Of a stretch of DNA of 64,000 nucleotides, positions 20,802 through 30,128 are shown piece by piece; the first letter of the stretch is position 1, and each line of letters opens with the position of its first letter. Made by a program: the position numbers and the translations under genes. This DNA comes from Providencia vermicola (lineage in GTDB: Bacteria; Pseudomonadota; Gammaproteobacteria; Enterobacterales; Enterobacteriaceae): NCBI RefSeq assembly GCF_010748935.1, contig NZ_CP048796.1:2173001-2237000 (forward strand), given 5' to 3'. Under the pieces are notes generated by a model. The model ran no database searches, was not told the origin of the DNA, and worked only from the letters and a program-made list of their open reading frames with translations.

Positions 20802-20810
20802 TGTTATACT
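20802..20810 (+). promoter_or_regulatory. galU: Extended -10 promoter element of galU
   Basis: TGTTATACT is an extended -10 box (TGnTATAcT) about 80 nt before the galU start. A -35 box is not evident, as expected for extended -10 promoters. Confidence 0.5.
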
Positions 20811-20888
20811 GCCTCGCACTAAAAACGCACCACATTATTACTGTTGATTTAGTCTATAGAATAAGGTGCTTAGGAGAATTCTGGAGTT

Positions 20889-21818
20889 ATGACGAATATG
20901 ACACAAAGAAAGGTACGTAAGGCAGTCATTCCTGTTGCGGGTCTCGGCACACGTATGCTTCCAGCGACTAAAGCAATTCCAAAAGAGATGTTACCTCTTG
21001 TTGATAAGCCACTCATTCAATATGTGGTTAATGAGTGTATCGCAGCAGGTATTAATGAAATTGTTTTAGTCACTCACTCATCAAAGAACTCGATTGAAAA
21101 CCACTTTGATACGAGTTTTGAACTTGAAGCTATTTTAGAAGCGCGTGTAAAACGCCAGTTACTTGATGAGGTGCAATCTATTTGTCCTAGTCATGTCACT
21201 ATTATGCAAACGCGTCAAGGTATCGCTAAGGGATTAGGCCATGCAATTTTGTGTGCTAAACCACTTGTGGGTGATGAGCCTTTTGCCGTTATTTTGCCCG
21301 ACGTAATTTTAGACCGCTATAGCACCGATTTAACGAAATTTAATTTGAGCGAAATGCTTGAACATTTTGAAGCAACAGGTGCGAGTCAAATTTTAGTCGA
21401 GCCTGTTCCAGAAGATGAAGTATCCAATTATGGTATCGTGGATTGTGATGGTGCGGTTTTACTTCCTGGTGATAGTAAACCAATCAGTCGTATGGTTGAA
21501 AAACCGAAGAAAGAAGAAGCGCCATCAAACCTTTCTATTGTTGGACGTTATGTCTTATCCGAAAAAATTTGGGATACATTGGCGAAAACAGCACCTGGAG
21601 CTGGTGATGAAATTCAATTAACCGATGCTATTGCCATCATGATGGAAAATAATGAACCTGTTGAAGCATATCACTTATGTGGTAAAAGCCATGATTGTGG
21701 TAATAAGCTAGGTTATATGAAAGCCTTTGTAGAATATGGGTTGCAGCATGATACTTTAGGCAAAGACTTTTCCCAATGGATTAAAAATTTATCACACGAG
21801 TTGAACAGTTCTAAATAA
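20889..21818 (+). CDS. galU: UTP-glucose-1-phosphate uridylyltransferase GalU
   Basis: Makes UDP-glucose from UTP and glucose 1-phosphate for LPS core, capsule, trehalose and galactose metabolism. The nucleotidyltransferase signature [20 protein letters not shown] is near the N-terminus, with [13 protein letters not shown] next and [12 protein letters not shown] in the C-terminal part. It has 309 aa. ATG at 20889 has GGAG three bases upstream and AGGAG further up; the ATG at 20898 is an alternative. It is convergent with hns. Confidence 0.97.
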   Translation: MTNMTQRKVRKAVIPVAGLGTRMLPATKAIPKEMLPLVDKPLIQYVVNECIAAGINEIVLVTHSSKNSIENHFDTSFELEAILEARVKRQLLDEVQSICPSHVTIMQTRQGIAKGLGHAILCAKPLVGDEPFAVILPDVILDRYSTDLTKFNLSEMLEHFEATGASQILVEPVPEDEVSNYGIVDCDGAVLLPGDSKPISRMVEKPKKEEAPSNLSIVGRYVLSEKIWDTLAKTAPGAGDEIQLTDAIAIMMENNEPVEAYHLCGKSHDCGNKLGYMKAFVEYGLQHDTLGKDFSQWIKNLSHELNSSK

Positions 21819-21845
21819 CACAGCTTCTCTCTATGATGATTGATA

Positions 21846-21880
21846 AAAGCTAACTGGAAGGTTGGCTTTTTTTGTTTGTT
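21846..21880 (+). terminator. Terminator after galU
   Basis: AAAGCTAAC (21846-21854) pairs with GTTGGCTTT (21861-21869), with one G-T pair, followed by a run of seven T residues. Confidence 0.88.
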
Positions 21881-22211
21881 GATTTTAGAACAGTCGATAG
21901 TTAAGGGTAGTGTAATGTAAATTATTATTTAATTTAATTTACATATTGAATGGGTAAATACATCATTTTTTTGTATAACCCTAAATCTGATTATTCAATC
22001 ACGCGTTTGAGGGTAGGGCAAATTACATAACTTTACTTTATGGTGTGACAAAATTTAAATCATAATGATAAATAACTTGGAGATAAAAAGTTCAACGACG
22101 GTTATAGCAGGTTGCGGTGTTTGGGTTAGGGGGCTTTTATTTAATACAGGGAATATTGGCGGTGCTATTTGTATAGACAGGCTTATATAATAAAAAAAAC
22201 AAATATCAGAT
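21881..22211. other. Intergenic region between convergent galU and hns
   Basis: About 330 bp of low-GC DNA between two terminators. The only notable content is a 41-codon ORF at 22065-22190. It contains no recognised regulatory site. Confidence 0.4.
22065..22190 (+). CDS. Possible small protein (41 aa), unrecognised
   Basis: An ATG at 22065 opens 41 codons to TAA at 22188. The predicted peptide has a short charged start (MINNLEIKSS) and then a glycine- and hydrophobic-rich stretch with two cysteines (VIAGCGVWVRGLLF, GNIGGAICIDRLI). The composition could suit a small membrane or secreted peptide. No Shine-Dalgarno sequence is visible, so it may be a chance ORF or a gene remnant. Confidence 0.2.
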   Translation: MINNLEIKSSTTVIAGCGVWVRGLLFNTGNIGGAICIDRLI

Positions 22212-22244
22212 AAAAAAAACGCCCTAATATTAGGGCGTTTTTTT
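22212..22244. terminator. Bidirectional terminator after hns
   Basis: CGCCCTAATATTAGGGCG (22220-22237) is a perfect palindrome, flanked by eight A residues on one side and seven T residues on the other. It can therefore terminate on both strands. It sits 16 bp from the hns stop. Confidence 0.93.
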
Positions 22245-22260
22245 GAATAAGGTTAAAATT

Positions 22261-22671
22261 TTAGATTAAGAAATCGTCCAAAGATTTACCTTGTTCTTCA
22301 ATGGCAATCTTGATAACAGCTGGCGTACGGCCTTGGCCTGTCCAAGTTTTAGTTTCGCCATTTTCATCAACATATTTGTATTTAGCAGGGCGAGCAGCAC
22401 GTTTAGCACGAGTGCTAGTGCCTTTACCTGTATCTAAAATTTGAACAAGTTCGTTTAGATCGATACCTTGTTCCTCTGCCATTTGACGGAAACTTTCCAG
22501 CTTACGGCTTTTCTCTTCTAGCTCTGCACGAGCTTGATTTTCTTCTTCACGACGTTCTTCAACAACGACGGTTAATTTTTCCAGCATTTCTTCCAGTGAT
22601 TCTAAAGCAATTTCTCTTGCTTGTGCACGAAGAGTACGGATGTTATTTAATGCTTTTAAAGATTCGCTCAT
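22261..22671 (-). CDS. hns: Nucleoid-structuring protein H-NS
   Basis: A global silencer of AT-rich and horizontally acquired DNA. The N-terminal half is a coiled-coil oligomerisation domain (about residues 1-80, with [20 protein letters not shown]). A flexible linker with [10 protein letters not shown] leads to the C-terminal DNA-binding domain, which contains the minor-groove motif TWTGQGRTP. The length of 136 aa is standard. Its own promoter lies upstream and a strong terminator downstream. It is divergent from tdk with a long spacer, as in E. coli. Confidence 0.98.
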   Translation of the reverse strand: MSESLKALNNIRTLRAQAREIALESLEEMLEKLTVVVEERREEENQARAELEEKSRKLESFRQMAEEQGIDLNELVQILDTGKGTSTRAKRAARPAKYKYVDENGETKTWTGQGRTPAVIKIAIEEQGKSLDDFLI

Positions 22672-22711
22672 TTTCCTGGTCTCAAATTTAATTGTTGGCC
22701 TGTGTACACTA

Positions 22712-22740
22712 ATAATAGAATGCTATTTTATTTTCTGCAA
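22712..22740 (-). promoter_or_regulatory. hns: hns promoter
   Basis: On the minus strand TTGCAG (complement of 22735-22740), a 17-nt spacer, and TATTAT (complement of 22712-22717). The start codon is about 40 nt further on. Confidence 0.7.
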
Positions 22741-23219
22741 TAGCTAATTTACACTATTAGTTTAAAAGTTATCTTTACCAAAAGCAATTTTTTTACAAAA
22801 GAAATATTAACTTTTCACTGATATATATACCGCTATTATCAATATCCAAACTAATGAAAAACGGATTCAATTAACCGAAGTTTTTTTGGATTATAATTTG
22901 AGGTACTCACTCGTAAACGGTGACATCTTTATTAGTGGTAAAAGCTCAAATAAATGAGCCTAAACGTAAATTTTCTTTTTTTGATACAGCAGGCTAGCTA
23001 TATGGTTGATAAAATAACAGGCTATTTTGCACAAACGATAGTTCGTTATTTTACCTGTTATAGGAGCAAAAAAGGTGTTTAGTATCAGTCTAAATTCATT
23101 AAAGCCAATAGAGTTTTGTGTATTGTGCTGTTTTTAAACCCTTAAAATGCGGATTGTTAATCTAATAACATGTTTTATGGTAAGATTATTTCGTTTATTA
23201 ATTTAGAGGAACTAGGCTG
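22741..23219. other. Long spacer between divergent hns and tdk
   Basis: About 480 bp, AT-rich, without a supported gene. At 23014-23061 ATAACAGG and CCTGTTAT enclose a second small hairpin (AACGA/TCGTT around 23034-23047), which would fold into one structured element about 160 bp upstream of tdk. H-NS and Fis sites are expected here from E. coli but cannot be read by eye. Confidence 0.4.
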
Positions 23220-23849
23220 ATGGCTCAGCTATATTTTTACTATTCTGCTATGAATGCGGGAAAATCGACATCCCTGCTGCAATCTTCTTATAACTATAAT
23301 GAAAGAGGAATGCGCACATTGATTTTCACCGCTGAAATCGATAATCGCTTCTCGCAAGGTAAAGTCTCTTCTCGAATTGGGCTGTCTGCGGATGCGTTAC
23401 TATTTTCGCCTACAACGAATATGGCTGAAATCATCAAAAGTGAAAATGGGATAAAAAAGGTACATTGTGTCTTAATTGATGAGTGTCAATTTTTAACAAA
23501 ACAGCAAGTTGAACAGCTATGCGATATTGTCGATAACTGTGATATTCCCGTTTTATGTTATGGCCTGAGAACCGATTTTTCAGGAGAATTGTTTGCGGGT
23601 AGTCAATATTTATTAGCATGGGCAGACAAATTAGTCGAATTAAAAACAGTGTGCTATTGCGGTCGTAAAGCAAATAAAGTGTTGAGGATAGGGAATGATG
23701 GTATTCCCGTCTACGAAGGCGCACAGGTCGATATAGGCGGTAACGAGAAGTATATTTCAGTGTGTCGTAAGCACTATACGGAAGCCATCGAACAAGCAAA
23801 ACTAATGAATCAAGGGGTTATTCCTAAGGTTGCTATTCACTTTAATTAA
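23220..23849 (+). CDS. tdk: Thymidine kinase Tdk
   Basis: Phosphorylates thymidine and deoxyuridine in nucleoside salvage. The P-loop is SAMNAGKST at residues 10-18, the Walker B region is [10 protein letters not shown], and structural zinc ligands lie in CYCG and CRKHY. It is a type II thymidine kinase. The length is 209 aa. GAGGAA precedes the ATG. It converges on adhE. Confidence 0.97.
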   Translation: MAQLYFYYSAMNAGKSTSLLQSSYNYNERGMRTLIFTAEIDNRFSQGKVSSRIGLSADALLFSPTTNMAEIIKSENGIKKVHCVLIDECQFLTKQQVEQLCDIVDNCDIPVLCYGLRTDFSGELFAGSQYLLAWADKLVELKTVCYCGRKANKVLRIGNDGIPVYEGAQVDIGGNEKYISVCRKHYTEAIEQAKLMNQGVIPKVAIHFN

Positions 23850-23941
23850 CGCTAACTAATTGATGGTTACTGAAATAAAACAGAGGCAGGGCGTTATTAG
23901 TTGATAAAAGTGTATAATAAATAATTACTTATTATATTACC

Positions 23942-23975
23942 AAAAAGGCACTGGTTTTTAATCAGTGCCTTTTTA
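23942..23975. terminator. Bidirectional terminator between tdk and adhE
   Basis: AAAAAGGCACTG (23942-23953) pairs with CAGTGCCTTTTT (23963-23974). A residues on the left and T residues on the right allow function on both strands. Confidence 0.92.
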
Positions 23976-23995
23976 TTAATTGTGCAATTATTTAA

Positions 23996-26653
23996 TTATT
24001 TCTTTGAATTTTTCTTTTCTGTTTTCGCGGTTGCGACAACAGGTTCTTCAGTAAATTCACGTCCATAATAGGAATCAAGTAGCAGTTGTTTTAACTCGGA
24101 AATTAATGGGTAACGTGGGTTTGCACCTGTACATTGGTCATCAAACGCGTCCTCAGACAACTTATCAACATGCGCTAAGAAGTCTGCCTCAGCAACGCCA
24201 GCTTCACGTATAGACTTAGGAATGCCTAAATCTGCTTTGATCTCTTCAAGCCAAGCCAATAGCTTCTCAACCTTCGTATCGGTACGATCACCCGCTTTCG
24301 TCAGACCTAAATGGTCAGCGACTTCAGCATAACGACGACGTGCTTGTGGGCGGTCATATTGGCTGAATGCGGTTTGTTTGGTTGGGTTATCGTTAGCGTT
24401 GTAACGAATCACATTACTAATTAATAGTGCATTAGCTAATCCGTGCGGTATATGGAATTCAGACCCCAGTTTATGGGCCATTGAGTGACATACCCCTAAG
24501 AAGGCGTTTGCAAATGCAATACCTGCAATGGTAGCGGCGTTATGAACACGTTCTCTTGCCACAGGGTTAGTCGCCCCTTCATGATAGCTAGCGGGCAGAT
24601 AGTCTTTTAATAAGCTCAGCGCTTGTAGTGCTTGCCCATCTGAGTATTCGTTCGCTAAAACAGAAACATAAGCTTCTAGAGCATGCGTCACAGCATCTAA
24701 ACCACCAAATGCAGTCAACGATTTCGGCATGTTCATGACTAGGTTTGCATCAACGATCGCCATGTTAGGCGTTAGAGCATAGTCTGCTAATGGATATTTT
24801 TGACCTGTTTTATCATCAGTAACTACCGCAAATGGTGTCACTTCAGAACCAGTACCAGACGTTGTGGTAATAGCGACTAATTTTGCTTTCACGCCCATTT
24901 TGGGGAAGCGATGGATACGTTTACGGATATCCATAAAGCGTAATGCTAACTCTTCGAAATGGGTTTCTGGGTGCTCGTACATTACCCACATAATTTTGGC
25001 GGCATCCATTGGTGAGCCACCACCTAATGCAATAATGACATCAGGTTTGAAGGCGTTCATTTGTGCTGCACCTTTACGGACAACGGTTAAGGTTGGATCA
25101 GCCTCAACTTCAAAGAAGACGTCAGTTTCAATATGATGTTGTTTAAGGACATTAATGACTTCTTCGACATAGCCATTATTGAATAAATAACCATCAGTCA
25201 CGATAAACGCACGTTTTGCGCCATCCGTTGCTATCTCTTCAAGGGCAATAGGAAGACAACCGCGACGGAAATAAATTGAGTTAGGAAGTTTATGCCATAA
25301 CATATTTTCAGCTCTTTTCGCCACAGTCTTAGTATTAATTAAGTGTTTTGGTCCAACGTTTTCAGAGATGGAGTTACCCCCCCATGAACCACAACCCAGT
25401 GTGAGAGAAGGCGCTAATTTAAAGTTATATAGGTCACCGATACCACCTTGTGAGGCAGGGGTATTAATCAAAATACGCGCTGTTTTCATTTTCACGCCAA
25501 AATAATTAACGCGTTCAGCTTGGTTATCTTGATCTGTATATAAACAAGAAGTGTGACCAATTCCGCCCATTTCCACCAGTAACTCTGCTTTTTCTACGGC
25601 ATCTTCAAAGTTTTTACCACGATACATGGCGAGTAGTGGGGAAAGTTTTTCATGAGCGAATGGTTCTGATTCATCAATGACTTTAACTTCACCAATCAGA
25701 ATTTTTGTCGTCACAGGAACAGTGATACCGGCCATTTCCGCAATTTTGTAGGCGGGTTGACCAACAATGGCGGCGTTGAGATTGCCATTTTTAAGAATAA
25801 CGTCTTGAACGGCTTTCAGTTCTTTGCCTTGCAAAATATAGCCGCCATGGCTAGCAAAGCGTTCACGAACTTGATTATAGATTTCATCAACGACCACAAC
25901 GGATTGTTCTGAGGCACATATCACGCCATTATCAAACGTTTTTGACATCAAAATAGAGGCAACAGCGCGTTTGATATCCGCAGTTTCATCGATCACTACA
26001 GGGGTATTTCCCGCACCTACACCAATAGCCGGTTTACCGGAACTATAGGCGGCTTTTACCATACCCGGACCACCAGTTGCTAAAATCAGATTGATGTCAT
26101 CGTGATGCATGAGTGCATTGGATAATTCAACAGATGGCGCATCTATCCAACCGATGATATCTTTTGGGGCACCCGCGGCTATTGCTGCTTTTAGAACGAT
26201 TTCAGCCGCTTTATTGGTTGCATTTTTTGCTCTTGGGTGTGGTGAAAAAATAATTGCATTTCGTGTTTTTAAGCTAATTAGCGACTTAAAAATAGCGGTT
26301 GATGTTGGGTTAGTGGTTGGCACGATACCACAGATAATGCCGATAGGTTCTGCAATTGTGATGGTACCGAAAGTTGGGTCTTCTGAAAGCACGCCACAGG
26401 TTTTTTCATCTTTATAGGCATTGTATATATACTCGGAAGCAAAGTGATTTTTGATCACTTTATCTTCAATAATACCCATGCCTGATTCTTCAACCGCCAG
26501 TTTTGCGAGAGGGATTCGTGCATCTGCTGCGGCAAGCGCCGCTGCGCGGAAAATACGGTCAACTTGTTCTTGAGAGAAGTTAGCGAATTCACGCTGAGCT
26601 TTTTTGACACGAGCAACGAGGTCATTGAGTTCGGTAACATTAGTTACTGACAT
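23996..26653 (-). CDS. adhE: Bifunctional acetaldehyde-CoA/alcohol dehydrogenase AdhE
   Basis: Reduces acetyl-CoA to acetaldehyde and then ethanol during fermentation; forms long spirosomes. The N-terminal aldehyde dehydrogenase domain has the catalytic cysteine C246 in NGVICASEQ. A linker joins it to the C-terminal iron-dependent alcohol dehydrogenase domain, with the nucleotide motif GGGSPMDAAK and iron-binding histidines in LDAVTHALEAY and CHSMAHKLGSEFHIPHG. The length of 885 aa is full. AGGAG lies 8 nt before the ATG. The C-terminus ends in a lysine-rich tail. Confidence 0.98.
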   Translation of the reverse strand: MSVTNVTELNDLVARVKKAQREFANFSQEQVDRIFRAAALAAADARIPLAKLAVEESGMGIIEDKVIKNHFASEYIYNAYKDEKTCGVLSEDPTFGTITIAEPIGIICGIVPTTNPTSTAIFKSLISLKTRNAIIFSPHPRAKNATNKAAEIVLKAAIAAGAPKDIIGWIDAPSVELSNALMHHDDINLILATGGPGMVKAAYSSGKPAIGVGAGNTPVVIDETADIKRAVASILMSKTFDNGVICASEQSVVVVDEIYNQVRERFASHGGYILQGKELKAVQDVILKNGNLNAAIVGQPAYKIAEMAGITVPVTTKILIGEVKVIDESEPFAHEKLSPLLAMYRGKNFEDAVEKAELLVEMGGIGHTSCLYTDQDNQAERVNYFGVKMKTARILINTPASQGGIGDLYNFKLAPSLTLGCGSWGGNSISENVGPKHLINTKTVAKRAENMLWHKLPNSIYFRRGCLPIALEEIATDGAKRAFIVTDGYLFNNGYVEEVINVLKQHHIETDVFFEVEADPTLTVVRKGAAQMNAFKPDVIIALGGGSPMDAAKIMWVMYEHPETHFEELALRFMDIRKRIHRFPKMGVKAKLVAITTTSGTGSEVTPFAVVTDDKTGQKYPLADYALTPNMAIVDANLVMNMPKSLTAFGGLDAVTHALEAYVSVLANEYSDGQALQALSLLKDYLPASYHEGATNPVARERVHNAATIAGIAFANAFLGVCHSMAHKLGSEFHIPHGLANALLISNVIRYNANDNPTKQTAFSQYDRPQARRRYAEVADHLGLTKAGDRTDTKVEKLLAWLEEIKADLGIPKSIREAGVAEADFLAHVDKLSEDAFDDQCTGANPRYPLISELKQLLLDSYYGREFTEEPVVATAKTEKKNSKK

Positions 26654-27146
26654 AGAGATTACTCCTGATAAATGTTAAACTTTTTAAGCCAATGAGCAGT
26701 GCATCCAGAAACACAACGGTGTTACAAAAGTGAGTAGATAATTATAGTTTATATTTATTATCATACTTTGCTTATCCGCTTATTGGCTTAAAAAGCTTTT
26801 AAATCAATATGAAAAGCGTACTTTTCTTAAATTTTCTCTCCCTATCAGTTAAGAATAGATTAACATTATTCATATTTATTAACGTGATCTAAATCACAAA
26901 AAATCAAAACTGAAACCTTTCAGCAAGGCAATTTTAGCCAAATTCGCTTCTTTTTTGGAAATTAACCAAAAATATCGTTATTACGCTGGTGAAATAGAGA
27001 AATAGCCTGCTTTTTGTATGCTTATTAAGCCGATGGTTAATCGTGGTAACTAAAACAAAACTTAGCACAATGTATTTCATTAATTTAATGATAAACTTTA
27101 TCTATCGATCATTTTCTCAAACGAGACTTTTTGAAGGTGCTAATGA
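26654..27146. other. Divergent regulatory region adhE/ychE
   Basis: About 490 bp without a gene. It contains a CRP/FNR-like palindrome at 26883-26898 and AT-rich flanks. In E. coli the adhE upstream region is long and has several transcription-factor sites (Cra, Fis, NarL, RpoS-dependent), so a long spacer is expected. Confidence 0.4.
26883..26898. promoter_or_regulatory. CRP/FNR-like palindrome upstream of adhE
   Basis: CGTGATCTAAATCACA: nine of ten defined positions of TGTGA-N6-TCACA match. The core GTGATCTAAATCAC also resembles an FNR site with G/C at the ends. It lies about 230 bp upstream of adhE. Confidence 0.5.
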
Positions 27147-27791
27147 GTGGGTGCAGGATTACTTGATTTATCAGGCTATATAAAATTTTTTATCGGCCTT
27201 TTTGCGTTAGTAAACCCAGTAGGGATCTTACCTGTGTTTATTAGCATGACCAATTATCAAAGTAGTGCAGGGCGTAATAAAACCAATACGATCGCGAATA
27301 CTTCTGTAGCTATCATTTTATGTACGTCCTTATTAATTGGCGATTCTATTCTTCAGCTATTTGGTATTTCTATTGATTCGTTTCGTATTGCGGGGGGGAT
27401 CTTGATAGTGACTATCGCAATGTCAATGATCAGTGGGAAAATTGGTGAAGATAAACAAAATAAGCAAGAGAAAACAGAAACTGCCGTCCGTGATAGTATC
27501 GGCGTGGTTCCTCTTGCGTTACCTTTAATGGCAGGGCCAGGGGCAATTAGTTCTTGTATCGTTTGGTCATCTCGCTGGCATGGATGGCAAAATTTTATCG
27601 GCCTTGCGCTGACAAGTATTGTATTTGCATTTTGTTGCTGGTTACTGTTTCGTTCAGCGTCATTATTAGTTCGTTATTTAGGACAAACAGGTATCAACGT
27701 CGTGACGCGTATTATGGGCTTACTTCTGATGTCATTGGGGATTGAGTTCATTGTCACAGGTGTTAAAGCGATATTCCCAGGCCTTCTCTAA
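27147..27791 (+). CDS. ychE: MarC family inner-membrane protein YchE
   Basis: A six-helix membrane protein of unknown function (MarC/YchE family). Signatures include FFIGLFALVNPVGILPVFIS at the first helix and GVVPLALPLMAGPGAISS in the middle; the C-terminus ITRIMGLLLMSLGIEF-like region is also conserved. I use the GTG at 27147 (214 aa), with GAAGG 9 nt upstream; the first conserved residues follow directly. It lies between adhE and the opp operon, as in E. coli. Confidence 0.92.
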   Translation: MGAGLLDLSGYIKFFIGLFALVNPVGILPVFISMTNYQSSAGRNKTNTIANTSVAIILCTSLLIGDSILQLFGISIDSFRIAGGILIVTIAMSMISGKIGEDKQNKQEKTETAVRDSIGVVPLALPLMAGPGAISSCIVWSSRWHGWQNFIGLALTSIVFAFCCWLLFRSASLLVRYLGQTGINVVTRIMGLLLMSLGIEFIVTGVKAIFPGLL

Positions 27792-28422
27792 TCCACTCCA
27801 AAAATGACTAATACCTCCTAATTAATCGTCACTAATATGGCGATTAATTAGGTTGTTATCGCATTAGTAATAATATTCTGAACGTTATACTGCTTAAGCA
27901 ATAAAGCGTATGTGAATTTTTGTACTATCTCGTGTTAATAGAAAAAATAAAAGCCCAATATCATTATTTGATTGTCATCAAAGGGATAATTTCACACATT
28001 AATGTGCTGTTATTTTGTACTATTATAGTCTGGCAATACTTATAATAATATGTCGCATTTTTTGTCAAAGAAGGTATAAAAAGTAAGGAAATGTGAGCTG
28101 AGTAAATTTTTACGCTATTTAATTTATCTAATGTTAATGATATGTTTAAACCAGTCCTTGGTATTTAAATATAGCAATAACAGATAAATCCTCTGTTAGT
28201 ACCGTAAAATCATAATGTTTATTGATTTGTATAGTAACGATAGATTTCAGCATAATTACACAATGTTAACAATTTGTTGTTTTTTATAGGTGGTACTTGT
28301 GAATTATGAAAACTAATCTAAAAGGTGAGTGGTATCGCTAACTTAGGATATTACTTTGACGAAATAAGCCGATTAAGTGCTGGATTTTGTTGTAGCAACA
28401 CTTATAACCTTTGAGGGTGATG
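27792..28422. other. Long region upstream of the opp operon
   Basis: About 630 bp. A perfect 12-bp inverted repeat, CCTAATTAATCG (27817-27828) and CGATTAATTAGG (27841-27852), follows ychE and may end its transcript. The remainder is AT-rich and presumably carries the opp promoter and a long leader. In E. coli the oppA leader is a target of the small RNA GcvB; I could not identify the pairing region here. Confidence 0.45.
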
Positions 28423-30036
28423 ATGAATTTTCTTTATAAGAGTTTGTGTTCACTACCTATTTTTTTAGTTGCATTTCATTCTAATGCCGCGCCTGTAGCG
28501 ACGGCAGTTAAACAAGCTATTACGATTAATAATGGTTCTGAAGTTGCTTCATTAGATCCACATAAAGTTGAGGGTATACCGGAAACCAGTATTATCCTTA
28601 ACCTGCTTGAAGGGCTCATTTATACGGATGTTGACGGTAAAGTCACGCCAGGCGTGGCTGAAAGTTGGACTAATGAGAATTATACCACTTGGGTATTTAC
28701 GCTCAGAGATAATGCGAAATGGAGCGATGGTTCTCCTGTGACTGCCCAAGATTTTGTTTACAGTTGGCAGCGATTAGCTGATCCAAAAACAGGTTCACCT
28801 TATTCAAGTTATCTGCAAAGTGCCTATATTGAAAATGCTGCTGAGATTTTAAAAGGTCAAAAACCACTGGAGTCGCTAGGTGTAAAAGCACTCGATGAAA
28901 AACATTTACAAGTCACGCTGAGCCATCCTGTGCCTTATTTTATTGATATGCTTAACCATACGGCGATGAAACCCGTAAATAAGCAAGCAATTGAAAAATA
29001 TGGGGATAAGTGGACGCAAAGTAATCATTTTGTCGGAAATGGCGCCTATTTATTGGATAAGTGGGTTGTTAACGAACGTATTGTTCTTAAACGTAACCCT
29101 TTGTATTGGAATAATCAGAATAGCAAAATAGATGAAGCAACTTTTTTAACCATTTCGTCGGAAGTCAGTGATGTCAATCGTTATCGTAGTGGTGAAATTG
29201 ATATTAGTAATTCCGCTATTCCCCCCGTTTTATATAAAAAAATGCAATCAGAGCGACCAGATGAATTATATGTTCGTCCTTACTTATGCACTTTTTATTA
29301 TGAGATTAATAATAACAAGCCACCTTTTACTGACCCCAGAGTGCGAGAAGCCATAAAACTCGGATTGGATAGAGACATTATTACTCATAAAATTATGGGA
29401 CAAGGGCAGATAGTTGCTTATGGTTTTACGCCTACTTTTATTAATAATAGTGATTTTTCACCGCCTGAGTGGGCCAGTTGGAGTGATGAGAAACGCTATC
29501 AACGTGCAAAAGCGCTTTTAGCTGAAGCAGGCTACAATGCCGCGAATCCACTTAAATTTTCTCTGCTTTATAACACTTCTGATCAAAACAAACAGCAAGC
29601 CATAGTTGCTGCTTCCATGTGGAAAAAAAATATTGGGGCAGAAGTGAGCTTACAAAATCAAGAATGGAAAACATCATTACAAAGCCGCCACGACGGTAAT
29701 TATGATGTCGTACGTGCGACTTGGTGTGCCGACTATAATGAGCCTTCTGCATTTTTGAACATCATGTCTTCAGATAGTAGTAATAATACCGCTTTCTATA
29801 AAAACCCTCAGTTCGATTCTCTATTAGAAAAAGCATTAGTTGCGCCTGATGATGCAGCGCGCAAGCAAATTTATCAACAGGCGGAGGCCTTGCTTGATCA
29901 AGACTCAGCGCTTATTCCTGTTTATTACCGAGTAAGTGTTCGATTGGTTAACCCAGCAATTGGAGGATTTAAAGGTAAAGACCCTCTTGATTATATGGAT
30001 ATTAAGCGGTTATATATAAACCAAACTAATAAATAG
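28423..30036 (+). CDS. Periplasmic oligopeptide-binding protein, OppA paralogue 1
   Basis: An ABC-transporter solute-binding protein of the OppA type. The signal peptide is about residues 1-23 (MNFLYKSLCSLPIFLVAFHS, cut after NAA). NNGSEVASLDPHKVEG, KRNPLYWNN, NRYRSGEID and WCADYNEPSAFLN are family motifs. The two cysteines that form the disulfide in Salmonella OppA are present (RPYLCTF and TWCADY). The start at 28423 (537 aa) has GAGG 6 nt upstream; TTG 28411 and ATG 28420 are alternatives. It is a diverged tandem copy of the next gene, closer to OppA than to MppA, and may bind a different peptide set. Confidence 0.9.
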   Translation: MNFLYKSLCSLPIFLVAFHSNAAPVATAVKQAITINNGSEVASLDPHKVEGIPETSIILNLLEGLIYTDVDGKVTPGVAESWTNENYTTWVFTLRDNAKWSDGSPVTAQDFVYSWQRLADPKTGSPYSSYLQSAYIENAAEILKGQKPLESLGVKALDEKHLQVTLSHPVPYFIDMLNHTAMKPVNKQAIEKYGDKWTQSNHFVGNGAYLLDKWVVNERIVLKRNPLYWNNQNSKIDEATFLTISSEVSDVNRYRSGEIDISNSAIPPVLYKKMQSERPDELYVRPYLCTFYYEINNNKPPFTDPRVREAIKLGLDRDIITHKIMGQGQIVAYGFTPTFINNSDFSPPEWASWSDEKRYQRAKALLAEAGYNAANPLKFSLLYNTSDQNKQQAIVAASMWKKNIGAEVSLQNQEWKTSLQSRHDGNYDVVRATWCADYNEPSAFLNIMSSDSSNNTAFYKNPQFDSLLEKALVAPDDAARKQIYQQAEALLDQDSALIPVYYRVSVRLVNPAIGGFKGKDPLDYMDIKRLYINQTNK

Positions 30037-30128
30037 TACTAAAATAATATAATAAACAGTTTACCGCGTTGGTAAGCATCACAATCCACAATATAACAAT
30101 GAAATATGGTATGGGAGTAACGGATAAG

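Noticed and set aside
27817-27852. Operator-like 12-bp inverted repeat upstream of opp
   Set aside because: Its position 26 bp after the ychE stop fits a terminator or end-of-transcript hairpin better than an operator for opp, which starts 570 bp further on.
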